A stretch of DNA of 64,000 nucleotides from Oscarella lobularis. Its lineage: Eukaryota; Porifera; Homoscleromorpha; Homosclerophorida; Oscarellidae. Shown one piece after another: positions 36,408 to 48,492 of this stretch; the stretch's first letter is position 1, and the number at the start of each line of letters is the position of its first letter. The translations under genes were made by a program, and so were the position numbers. The stretch covers positions 1,612,001 to 1,676,000 of the forward strand of contig NC_089186.1 of NCBI RefSeq assembly GCF_947507565.1. Reading direction: 5' to 3'. Under the pieces are notes generated by a model. It did no database searches. It was not told the DNA's origin and saw nothing but the letters and a program-made list of their open reading frames with translations.

Positions 36408-37727
36408 TCATTTGAGTCTACTTCGAAAGCACAGACTAAGAATAAGGTAAATGCAGCCGTGCGCGACTAAAGCGAATGCAAATACAGTCGTAGAGACTCT
36501 AAAATTCGTCTTCTGCGTTATTAGACCGCCTATAGACGGGCCAACGGTATTACCAACAGACGTGAAAGACGTCCACAGTCCCGAAATGACGCCATTCAAT
36601 GCGACGCTCTTTTCGAATCCCATCCCACGCGAGGATAGGACCATGTCGGAGATAGTGGGAACCGAAGCCATGGCGAGACCAATAGCTATAACGACGCTCG
36701 ACGATAGAAAGAGCCACATCTCGTTATCGGGCAAAAACGCGAGCAGAGACGACGGCGCGAGAAAGAATTCGGCGAAACCGGCGACAAAAAGACCCCCTAT
36801 GATGACCCGCTTCGTTCCCCACTTGTCGGCGACGCGTCCGACGAAGGGCGCCGATATGATATAGACTCCGCAGCAGAGAAGATAAACGAGTCCAATCTTC
36901 GCCGGTTTCATCTTATAGGTGCGCTCGAGAAACGGAGCCAGGGTCGCTTCGATCATGCTAAAGGAAGCGGGAACCAATGACGTGGCAATCAACGTCATCC
37001 ATATCCAAACGTTTCTTAGCAGTTTCCACGATGAAAGATTAGTAGTATTGTTTCCATAGCAACGTATTGCTTCTGAGCTCGTTGGCAATGTGAATATCAA
37101 TGCGACGTTGCACGCTAGAAGAAGTCCGCCTATGAAGAAGAACGGAAGTGTAAATCCGCCGGCGGCGTAGAGAGCCCCGCCCAGCGGCGGACCAATCATG
37201 AAGCCGAGACCGGCGAACGTTTCGATGACGCCGGATACGGTGGAAACCTTATCCGGGAATTCCGTGACGACAATCGTCCAGGAAGATGTCAAGGCAGCTG
37301 CCTTTCCGGCTCCCTGGAGAGCGCGTGCGAAAAAGCAGATGACGAGGAACGATCGCCACGAAGCGATGGCGTCGACGAAAGCGAATAGGATCGTCGAGCC
37401 GCCGATGAGAAAGACGCCGGCGCAGAGCATGAATTTGGGTCCGATTTTCGTGACGTGGGCGCCGAGTGGCGGCGCGGCGACGACGATGACGGCGGCGAAC
37501 ATGCCGTAGATGAGTCCCACTTCGAAGTCGGCCGAGCCGCCGCCTTTCTTACGAGCCGCCTCTTGGGGGAAGAAGGGATCGAGCGACGAATAGGCCATGT
37601 TGGAGAGTACGAGTACGGCGCCGATGCAGCCGAGGATGAGGCACGATCGTAGTTTGCTTTTTCTTTTGCGGGCCTTCTTTTGCAGAGGAGTTCTTTCGGA
37701 TTCTTCGAGGGCAATCGATTCCGGCAT
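36408..37727 (-). CDS. MFS transporter, SLC18B1-like, copy 4 (intronless)
   Basis: 439 residues, ATG at 37727 (MPESIALEESERTPL). It has the same core marks as copy 3 with LDPFFPQEAARKK, IGPKFMLCAGVFLIGGST, ETFAGLGFMIGPPLGGALY and APFVGRVADKWGTKR. It starts 118 bp from the ATG of the divergent thioesterase gene. Four single-exon paralogues in a region where other genes average several introns suggest that the founder arose by retroposition or intron loss before local duplication (inference). Confidence 0.9.
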   Translation of the reverse strand: MPESIALEESERTPLQKKARKRKSKLRSCLILGCIGAVLVLSNMAYSSLDPFFPQEAARKKGGGSADFEVGLIYGMFAAVIVVAAPPLGAHVTKIGPKFMLCAGVFLIGGSTILFAFVDAIASWRSFLVICFFARALQGAGKAAALTSSWTIVVTEFPDKVSTVSGVIETFAGLGFMIGPPLGGALYAAGGFTLPFFFIGGLLLACNVALIFTLPTSSEAIRCYGNNTTNLSSWKLLRNVWIWMTLIATSLVPASFSMIEATLAPFLERTYKMKPAKIGLVYLLCCGVYIISAPFVGRVADKWGTKRVIIGGLFVAGFAEFFLAPSSLLAFLPDNEMWLFLSSSVVIAIGLAMASVPTISDMVLSSRGMGFEKSVALNGVISGLWTSFTSVGNTVGPSIGGLITQKTNFRVSTTVFAFALVAHGCIYLILSLCFRSRLK

Positions 37728-37845
37728 GCAGAAGAGTAGATTTTACCTGGGTGGACGAAACCGCGCGAAGTTAATTAGCAATGACGCTCTATACGGGAAA
37801 CGTGCAGATCTAATTAATCGCTCTGAGGAAGGACCAAAGTTCTCA

Positions 37846-38888
37846 ATGGAACGTTGGTTCAATTGCAGCAAGGCGAAGCCTCAGGCCCTCCTAAAGCTCT
37901 TCTGCTTTCCGTGGGCCGGAGGCGGATCGAATCACTACGCAATGAAGTGGTCGCCTCTTCTACCGGACTCCATCGAAGGTTAGAGACGCGTTCGACGCTA
38001 GAATGACCCCCCAATCGTCCTTTTCTTTAGTCTGCGCAATTCGCTTGCCCGGTAGGGAGTCTCGTCTCAATGAAAAACCGATGTCCGATCCGACGCCACT
38101 TCTCGACGTTCTCGCGGAGAAGATCGCGATTCGAGCGGCCGGGAAACCGTTCGCCTTCTGGGGCCACAGGCACGTTCCCAAACAAAGGGGACCCTCTCAA
38201 ATATTTTAATTAATTAATTTAATTAAATTAGTATGGGCTCAGCCTTGGCTTTCAGGACGGCGATTCGTCTGGAAAAAGTGCATAACATGACACCGAAATG
38301 TCTACTTCTATCAGGAGCCAAACCTCCACAGGTATATATGTATATATATAATTTGATTTCTTAGACTATTCGTTGGTTTTTTCTTCTAGTTTTGGAAGCG
38401 TTCTGATGCCGTCGAGTGGCACCTGTTGCCTGACGCCGAGTTTCTTCAGTTCATTCGTCGACTCGGCGGAACGCCGGAACAAGTGCTAAAGAACGCAGAC
38501 CTCGTCAAATTCTTTCTTCCCATTCTGAGAAGCGACTTCGAATTGGCGCATCGCCTACGGTACAGAAAGCCTTGATCAAACAGTGAAGCAGACAATAGCA
38601 ATCGTGTACAGATATGACGTGTCTGAAGACTTCTGGGACAAGGAAAAGGTATCGTCTCCCCTAGTTATATTCGGAGGCGAAGACGATCTATCGTCAAGAG
38701 ATCTTAGCGGTGAGGGGGGAGGAGACAGTACAATGACGACCAATCAGAGATAATCGACTCTCTTTCCCTTAGGGTGGAAAGATATGACAGGGAAAACTCC
38801 TCATACGTTTCCCGGTGGGCATTTCTACTTTATGTCGAAAGGAAACGAATCGTCTCTTTTGAGTATAATCTCGAAAGAAGTGCAGTGA
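37846..38888 (+). CDS. OLAH: Type II (S-acyl) thioesterase, OLAH-like
   Basis: Exons 37846-37978, 38031-38169, 38232-38331, 38390-38559, 38612-38709 and 38773-38888 give 251 residues. Marks of the family are LFCFPWAGGGSNHY at the N terminus, IRLPGRESR, the nucleophile elbow GHSMGSALAFR split by intron 2, HLLPDAEFLQFIRRLGGTP, PLVIFGGEDDLSS with the acid residue, and the catalytic His in FPGGHFYF. OLAH-type enzymes release medium-chain acyl groups from fatty-acid or polyketide synthases. Intron 2 appears to use a GC donor (38170-38231): only joining at CACAG with TATGGGC restores GHSMG. The gene converges on GTPBP4 with 53 bp between stops. Confidence 0.9.
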
Positions 38889-38941
38889 ACGATCCGAGAG
38901 CTACAGTAGCAGAGTCAGTTTCTAATTAACTATAATTGATT

Positions 38942-41900
38942 CTATCTTCGCTGAGTCTTTCCCATCTTTCGCTTGCCAGAAAACAAGTGCTTCGGCTTGG
39001 AGGAACGAATGCGACGATCCGATTCACCTGCGAGGAAAGAGTAAGCTCGCTCGCTCACACGAAATTAGACATATTTTGAGTTTAGAATCTCACTTGCACG
39101 GCCTGTCTTCATTTGTTCTCTCCACGGGATTCGCTCTAGTTTCTTCGCCTTTGCTCTCAACTGCACAAAGAGAAAAATCACAGCAATTCCCTGCCCCTCT
39201 CTATCCCACGTACCTCTGGTCTCGATAGACCTGATTTATCCCGCGGTGGGACGCGCGACACCGATCTCGCTCTCGATTGGCTTGATTCTCGTTTTCGTTT
39301 TCTCGACAGCGCGATGCGAGATCTCTCTTCGCCCGTATCCATTTGATCGTCATCGTCGACGTCGTCATCAGCCACCGTCGTCTCAGTTTCCATAGCAACA
39401 GAAGTAGATCGACGCGGAGGCAACCGCTAAAGACAAGTGGTAATTAATTAATTAATTAATTAAATTAATTGATGATTTTAATTGACTTGCCTTTAGAACT
39501 CTGCGTCCTAGGATTGGTCGATTCGTTCGTCGTTTCTCTCGATTCGCTTGGACAATGAGCCGCTTCTTCTTTCGTATCCTTGGAAACGAAACACTGAAGC
39601 CACCCTCTTCTCCTCCTTCCTTTTGATAACTCACTTGGCTGCCGTTTCTCTTATGTCCTTCATTTCCTCAGTTTCCTCTTCCTAAGAAAAGTCCATTGGT
39701 AGATATGCAGCGGCTCTCAATATCTGTTTCATTTTACGTTGTCTGAGTCATAGAATCCGGCCGCTTCTCGCATCTCCTCTTCCCTTTCAAGTTGCTCAAG
39801 TTTCTAAATTAATTATCTCCTCATCACAGTGACTGACTATCCATTGTTTGGAAGTTCCTACCTCCATTATGTCCGGGTCAATAAAATCCGCTACGTTCTT
39901 TCCCAGATAGACTTCTGGTATGGGATCGTATTTTTCCTCAGGATGTTCCAAGAGATAATGCTCTGAATCAGAACCCATCATGTCAAAAAAAACTAAAAAG
40001 CGCAATTCTGACTTTTCCAATCGAGAATGTAGTCTTCCTTCATCTCTAATTCAATCTCTCTTTCCTAGAGTAACATTAGTCAGATTAGTGAAGTCCCAAT
40101 ATGACCAGACTCCTTACCAATTTTCTAGACGGCTTTGGAAGTTCAACCTCTGGCTCCAAAGGTATCCCCAGAGCTTTTGCAGACGTCGCTCTCTTTCTCA
40201 CGCGAGCGTTCGGAGGAACGAAAGCGGGCCTCTCCTAAAAAACAATATCAAATTAATTAAATATGACGTATGAAATTGCCACTCTACTTTATCGTCTCTT
40301 GGCTTGGGCTTTGCGAGGTGAAGACGATTGACGATGTTCTCGACTTTCTTCCCTTTGATTTTCACTTCGATTCGTTGCGCCAAAAGAGCGTCACAGGTCT
40401 GAGTCAATGCTTTACAGGTACTTTATTGTATGTCTGTATATGCAGTACTTTCATCTTCACGTCCATTACTCCCTCTTCTGTCACTGTACTCATGGCAAGA
40501 ACTTCGATTCCGGCATCCGTTCTCAAACGCTCCAGAACGGCCTAAAGAAAAAAACCATTGACTATATATATAATTAATTAAAGAAAATCAATAACATTCA
40601 TACCTTTTTTGCATCAGGCAAATCGTCCGGTCTCAAAATATCGACCTTGTTCACGGCAACAAGCAAAGGCTAGAGAGAAGGTAGCGTTATTACTCAACAT
40701 ACAAGTAGACTACTCATCCCCAATCGACCTTATTGACAAAGAGCGGCTTCAAACTATCGAACAATTCCAGCTGCTCCTCAAGACTGTGTCCGCACTGCTC
40801 CGAAACATCCATGACGTATAGAATAGCGGCACGCAAGTGAGCCATAGCAGTGATGGCCTATAAAAGATAGGGTATCGATTAAATAACTAAATCATAGACA
40901 GATTCTCGCCTGCATCTCTATAGTATTTCTCTCCTCGAGCGGATGATCAAGAAGACCAGGCGTATCAACAACCTTATACCAATTATTTAATTATTGGTAT
41001 TTGAGGTAGCTTCTCTCTGACCTGCCATCTTAAATACTTATAGTCCATGTGACCGACGTAGAGGGATTTTGTGGTGAAGGCGTAGGGCTGCACTTCCACG
41101 TCGGCGCGCGTCAATTTGTTGATCAGACTCGACTTGCCAACGTTGGGAAAACTAAACAAATAAATTCAATTATTCAATAAGTATCCGGTATGACTCGCGG
41201 CGGCACCCGCAAATGAGAAGCGTTCGAGTCAGAGGATCGATGGAAGGAAGTCGAGACAAATGTTGTCTCACTGAAAATAAAAAATAAATGAATATTATAT
41301 GATATATACATGTAGGCAAACCTTGCTCCAAGTATTCAAGACTCTGTTTCTGCCTTCTCATAATGGTACACATTCTATAGGAATCTCAAATTCAAAATAA
41401 GGTATATATGTATAAAATTAATGAGAAATGACCTTCCAAGTGCAGCAATCTTCAATTGCTTGCACCGATACAGAGTATCCCCGTACTTCAGCAGACGCAC
41501 ATAGTCACGTGCAACACTAGGAAACAGTGTGTAAATATTCGAAAATTCGAATTCTATCCGGGTACTTGTCGATGAGATGCTGCGCCGTTTTGAGCTGACC
41601 GAGAGCGAGTTTGTAGTGATCGCGATCGTAGAGAACGTTCATCAGGTCGCCGTAGAACGGATGAACGTCTTCGACGACGGGAAATTCGGTGAGAACGAGC
41701 GCTAGTCGATCGTGAAAGTTCTGCTGCGTGTACTTGACCTTGCGCATGTAGAAGTCGCGTATGCGACTGATCTTGTAGCCTCTGGGGCGCGAGCGATGGG
41801 AGATGAAGGCGCGAGCGAGCTTCGGGGGGGGGGGGGGGGGGGGGGGGGGCGCGTTTTCTCACTTGTGTACGACGGTCGGCGTCTTTCGTTGCGTTTTCGA

Positions 41901-42014
41901 GAGAATTACGTCGACGAAGTCCTAAACGAAGTCGTTTTAGAGCGTTTCGATCGTTTAGAAATCTACCTTGGCCGTTGGGACGACGGTTATCTTCTTGAAA
42001 CTGTACTGGGCCAT
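38942..42014 (-). CDS. GTPBP4: Nucleolar GTP-binding protein 1 (GTPBP4/NOG1)
   Basis: ATG at 42014 ([16 protein letters not shown]), stop TAG at 38944-38942, many short exons. It matches human GTPBP4 almost throughout: [66 protein letters not shown] then the P-loop exon, [54 protein letters not shown], the acidic region, the [16 protein letters not shown] tail and [18 protein letters not shown] at the end. The protein is a nucleolar GTPase needed for 60S ribosomal subunit assembly. The second intron contains a 28-nt G run on the plus strand. The P-loop exon lies near 41160. Confidence 0.94.
41824..41851. repeat. 28-nt homopolymer G run (plus strand) in a GTPBP4 intron
   Basis: An uninterrupted G run on the plus strand, i.e. 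a poly-C tract in the GTPBP4 pre-mRNA, close to the acceptor of the intron between the exons ending VVHK and beginning YKISRI. Length may be imprecise because such runs are hard to sequence. Confidence 0.85.
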
Positions 42015-42196
42015 GATGTAGCGAGCACGTGGAGTAGAGCGTGGAGCGCGGGCGCACGTTAGTAGGATTGAGACACCCACGTGCACGGTTTTTTTCTTCA
42101 ATCACAAAAATTGGCTTATAATGCAGCGAGACAGAATCAAACAAAAAATAAGCAATAATGCCTTGTCAAAGTTTTCCTAAAGTCGCCCAAGCGTCC

Positions 42197-43264
42197 TTAG
42201 TCCTAAAAGAACAAAATTTATTTTATCAGTTTATTTGCTATTCGACTTACCATGATGCGAATCAAAAACTGTCCGTGCTCGCCTCGTCCCGTATTGGCGG
42301 CAGGCTTAATATCGCCATTGGGGAGAACGCCAATGTGCTGGCCAGGGAACTTGGCCGATTGAAACACGACGTAGGCGCCGGCCCCGCTCGGTTTGAACTC
42401 GCAGAACGGACCACCCCCACCCTATAAATATAAAAACGTAATGAGAAAAAAATCATTATTATTATTATTATTATTATGTGTAAATGTTTGTATACACTCT
42501 TAAGGTGACCGTCTTTGATAGCGAGAAACAAAGACGGATTCTTCACGTTCTTGAAAAGAAAATTTCCGCCGCGCGCGACAATTTGAAATTGAGCTAAGAC
42601 ATTAATATAATTGATACAGTACACTACAGGTGTATTGGTATTCATACCTTTCTTTCCTCGTCCACCAAACGCATCCACGGACCCATCTGGTCTCATACGC
42701 AAAGTGGAGTAGGGATAGGATTTGGGTATGAGTTGCACGACGCGTCCATTGGAAATGAGCGAGGGACCTCCCTCTTCCTGTTAGTCAAAGGTCACGGACA
42801 TTGAAAGTCCCAACACAGAAGGTGAGATGGTACAGTACCTTAATGCTGATGTCATTGATGAATACACTGGGACCCGCTTTCGGCTGATCGTTGATGACGA
42901 GACGTCTGATCGACTGATACGGCAAGCGATGCTTGTAGAAATACAGACAACGTCCGTTGACGGCCAATTGGAAGTCCTCCGACGTCACGAAAATTCGAAT
43001 TTTGAATTTTTTGTTCGGTTCGAAGAGAAATTCGGCGGGAGGCTTCTCCTCGCCGCCGTATTTGCCGTTCGTTTTGGAGTTGAGCACGACTTGGCGCTGA
43101 TCGAAGCGCGGATTGAAGTGGAGCGCGTTATTTTGCTCCGCCTCGTCGAGCATGAGGTTGACGTTGAAGCGATAGGGACTTGGGCCCGCTTTGCCTTTGA
43201 TCTCGACGCTCGTCATCGGTCCGAGGACGATATCGTGCTTGAAGGGAAGAGCGAAGCCTGCCAT
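42197..43264 (-). CDS. Galectin-domain protein fused to an FGF-like beta-trefoil
   Basis: ATG at 43264 (MAGFALPFKHD). Exons 43264-42839, 42777-42648, 42593-42496, 42421-42251 and 42202-42197 give 276 residues; the last exon holds only the final codon and stop. Residues 1-142 are a galectin: LHFNPRFDQRQVVLNSK, GKYGGEEK (the conserved W of WGxEER is Y), FKIRIFVTSEDFQLAVNGR and YKHRLPYQSIRRL. Residues 143-276 form a beta-trefoil of FGF/IL-1 type: VQLIPKSYPYSTLRMRPDGS, GNFLFKNVKNPSLFLAIKDG and FCEFKPSGAGAYVVFQSAKF, then GQHIGVLPNGDIKPA. No signal peptide is seen, as in most galectins and some FGFs, so export would be unconventional. Sugar binding by the galectin half is uncertain because of the W to Y change. 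Confidence 0.75.
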
Positions 43265-43563
43265 GACGTTGCACAACGAAGGGTCACGTTAGCAAAGACC
43301 GAAGAGGTGTGCAGTCCAATCACATCTCGTGCTGGTGGTCAGGTGATTCGTCGCCTAATTAAATTGCTAGCACGTGTGAAAAATAGTGTGTTTTAGTACA
43401 AAATACTTAGTAAGTCGAAGGCTCCAACTGTAGCGACTTGGAGAGAGGGGTCGACGAAATCAAAATTGCAACGCCCTAATCACGCCTTCTCCTGAGGGTA
43501 CGGGAGTTGACGTGTATCTCACGAGTGTCACGTGTTCTCAACCAATAGGCGTGGCCGTAGAAC
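43265..43563. promoter_or_regulatory. Divergent upstream region of the galectin-trefoil and ABI genes
   Basis: 299 bp between two opposed ATGs, with CACGTG-type E-boxes near 43370 (gcacgtgtg) and 43527 (tcacgtgttc). No TATA box is seen. A shared promoter is inferred from geometry. Confidence 0.35.
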
Positions 43564-45951
<2,388 letters not shown>

Positions 45952-46317
45952 AGAACGACTTCACATTATCGCATTGACATCATATTTTTTTTTGGTTATT
46001 GGTACTTTTTCTCTTTTGCGTTGGTCAAATGAACGGACGTGCGTTTCTGCAGAGAGTTGAGGCTCGTCGTGGAAATGTTTTCCTTCGAAGGTGCGTTCAA
46101 TTAGGCCAAGGTCTTGAATTTTCTTTTTCCAAATTAGAGAGCTTTTCAAAACGCGTCTATTAGGTACAGAAAATAGAAAATTTCACGGTGAGAAATCTAG
46201 ACATTTAATTTTATTGAAGCTATAATATCTCTCTTCTTTTTCGTCGTCTCACGTGAAAATGGAAAGGCGAGTGCGCCTAATTTGCATTCCAGAGGGCGGA
46301 GCCGAGACGACGAGAAA
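45952..46317. other. Intergenic, nothing recognised
   Basis: 366 bp between the ABI stop and the esterase ATG. A minus-strand frame of 62 codons here has no family resemblance and was not called. Expected to hold the ABI 3' UTR and the esterase promoter. Confidence 0.4.
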
Positions 46318-47865
46318 ATGATTCGCAGCCTAAGCCTTATCCTTGCCCTCCTCCTCCTAGCCGCTGCACCGTGCACCGGCCTCAAAATGAACTACCTCTT
46401 CTCCGACGGCGCAATTCTCCAAACGACCGACGACGACGGTCACCCACCTCTCATCTTCGGCACGGCAAACGCTTCAGCGAAAATCGTCATCACAATCGTC
46501 GGCGGAAACTTTCCCAAGCTCACCGCCCAAGCGAGCGCAACGGGCCAATGGAACGCGACCCTACCCCAAACGCCAACTAGCCACCCGGGCCCCTACAACT
46601 TCACCGTCGAAGAATACTCGTCGAATAACACGACAGTCGTCGACAAGGCGACGTTCGACGACGTCTATTTCGGCGACGTCTACTTCTGCAGCGGCCAATC
46701 GAACATGGGTTTCGCAATGAGAGGAACGACGAACGCCGTCGAGGAGCTCGCCAAGTCGAACGGCTACACGAACGTGCGTCTCTTCACGGTGCCCCGTTCT
46801 CCCGGGCCCGTTTCCTGGCTCCCTTGTAATAATAAGACCGTCGCTCCCTTCTCCGCCGTCTGCTATCTCTCCGCCGAACGCGTCATGGAAATGTACTCGA
46901 AGGGCCGTCACATTGGCTTGATTCTCTCCGCCGTCGGCGGCACGGGCGTTCAACAGTGGTCGTCGAACGAGACGGAACGAATCTGCGGTCATTCGTCGTC
47001 GCGACTGTCGTCGCACTACGTTCCGGCGTCTCTCTTCGCGACGATGGTCGTGCCGTATATGCCGTACGCCGTTCGCGCGGCGATTTGGTATCAAGGCGAG
47101 GCGAACGCCGACGAGTGCTGTCCCATCGGTCGCGCCGACTACACGTGCTATCTCGAGCGCATGATCGCCGAATGGCGCGCACTCTGGGGCTGCGGGGTCC
47201 CCTTTGTCGTCGTGCAGATACACGCGTTCGGTTACTTTCCCTGCGATTCGGCGACCCCCATCATATCGAGTCCCCAAGCGGGCGTGCGTCTCGCTCAATG
47301 GGACGTCGGTCGGCATGCTCCCAATGACACGTTCCTCGTGACGGCGTGCGATCAGGGCGGGCCCTTGCATCCGCCGTGGAAAACCGAAGTCGGTCGACGC
47401 GTCGCGCTCGCGATCGTCGCCAATGTGTTCAAGCAGACGGTCGCCTGGCGGGGGCCGAGTATCGTCAACGGGACGGCGAATCATACGGCGACGACACAGC
47501 AGTTCGATGTCGATCTGGTGCTCGAGAATGGTAAGGGGATTAGGTTGGTCGATACGCCGGCGTGCAATGGGACGTCGCCGGATAAGTGCACGCGTTATTG
47601 CTGCAAGGGCGGCGCTCCCGGGCTGTTTATTCTCGAGGGCTACGATTGGTCGACGACGTATACGGTTAATCTTTATAATCTGATGGTGACTAAGGTCGCT
47701 GATGATAGCGTTCAGTTGTCCATGCTTGGGAATCAGACGTTTGGCGGGAAGGCGCATCTCGCTCGTCTGCTCTACGCGGTCGGGTCGGATCCCACGTGTG
47801 CTGTCGTTAATAGCGACGGTATCGCTATGGCGACTCAGGGACCGATTTATCTCGCTATTCACTGA
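46318..47865 (+). CDS. Sialate O-acetylesterase-like SASA/GDSL hydrolase, intronless
   Basis: 515 residues from ATG 46318. The signal peptide is MIRSLSLILALLLLAAAPC. Family marks are MNYLFSDGAILQ, the nucleophile motif CSGQSNMGFAM, ILSAVGGTGVQQW, and IWYQGEANADECC before YTCYLERMIAEWR, followed by the C-terminal beta domain. SIAE removes acetyl esters from sialic acids in lysosomes or at the cell surface. Several N-glycosylation sequons (NATL, NFTV, NNTT, NETE) fit a secretory protein. The His/Asp partners of the nucleophile were not pinned down with certainty. Confidence 0.88.
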   Translation: MIRSLSLILALLLLAAAPCTGLKMNYLFSDGAILQTTDDDGHPPLIFGTANASAKIVITIVGGNFPKLTAQASATGQWNATLPQTPTSHPGPYNFTVEEYSSNNTTVVDKATFDDVYFGDVYFCSGQSNMGFAMRGTTNAVEELAKSNGYTNVRLFTVPRSPGPVSWLPCNNKTVAPFSAVCYLSAERVMEMYSKGRHIGLILSAVGGTGVQQWSSNETERICGHSSSRLSSHYVPASLFATMVVPYMPYAVRAAIWYQGEANADECCPIGRADYTCYLERMIAEWRALWGCGVPFVVVQIHAFGYFPCDSATPIISSPQAGVRLAQWDVGRHAPNDTFLVTACDQGGPLHPPWKTEVGRRVALAIVANVFKQTVAWRGPSIVNGTANHTATTQQFDVDLVLENGKGIRLVDTPACNGTSPDKCTRYCCKGGAPGLFILEGYDWSTTYTVNLYNLMVTKVADDSVQLSMLGNQTFGGKAHLARLLYAVGSDPTCAVVNSDGIAMATQGPIYLAIH

Positions 47866-48026
47866 CCTGCATGGGCCACGTACCGCGAGACTATTCAAGT
47901 TGATGGCTTTGTTGCTGATGCTGCTAGTTTTGCTGCTCATTTTTAGCATGATTTTTCTGTCTGCATATTGCTTTACACTGAGAAGGAAAAAGAGGCAGTA
48001 ACTCCAGACGATTTCATTATTTTTAA
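47866..48026 (+). other. Gap with an out-of-frame membrane-segment frame after the esterase stop
   Basis: In the plus frame one base off the esterase, the text from about 47905 to the stop near 48001 reads LFKLMALLLMLLVLLLIFSM, then FLSAYCFTLRRKKRQ and stop. This looks like a membrane anchor with a stop-transfer tail. It has no ATG of its own at a sensible place and no clear splice link to the esterase. It may be chance in a T/C-rich 3' UTR. Confidence 0.25.
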
Positions 48027-48364
48027 TTAATCAAGTGGGTATTTAATTCTGTAAACCCCCGTAACGCCACTCTTTTCCCGGACACTAAGCGTCAGCACTC
48101 CCGTGTACGGTGTGCCGTCTTTAGTACTAGAGAATAGGATCGTTGTTAGGCCTTCTGGAGCATTGTTGAAGAGTCTACTTCGATTGCAATGAAGCCTGTA
48201 TAGAAGGACACGGAAAGTCGCTCCTCGATGGTTATCTAAAGGAATTTTTTGCCAAAGCCAATGGACAGGTCTGTCAAAAAACGCACTACGATGTATAGGA
48301 GCAGGATAGAGGGACAGTGGGGGCCCCAAAGTGCAGTAGTAATTTAACGTGACCGTAGAAATGC
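48027..48364 (-). CDS. Candidate alternative terminal exon of the multipass receptor-like gene (or a separate gene)
   Basis: An open stretch of 112 codons begins right after a TTGCAG acceptor and reads GISTVTLNYYCTLGPPLSLY, later RGATFRVLLYRLHC, TTILFSSTKDGTPYTGVLTL and KSGVTGVYRIKYPLD before the stop. Its phase fits the donor at 48657 that also feeds the called last exon. The text looks like beta-rich protein rather than noise. No ATG opens this frame, so it is either an alternative last exon or an exon of an unrecognised gene. Confidence 0.35.
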
Positions 48365-48492
48365 CTGCAACCACACCAGTGCAATACACTGGATTTTTCT
48401 ATGCACTCTTTCTTTCACGGACAACCTCTGTATAGTGGAAGTAAACCGTATTTGGACGTTTTTATAAGCATAGTAACATGCAAAGTTGCTTG

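Noticed and set aside
46561-47949. A 462-codon antisense frame over the esterase
   Set aside because: The sense strand encodes a full SIAE-like enzyme with signal peptide and GQSNM motif; the antisense text is an Arg-rich shadow.
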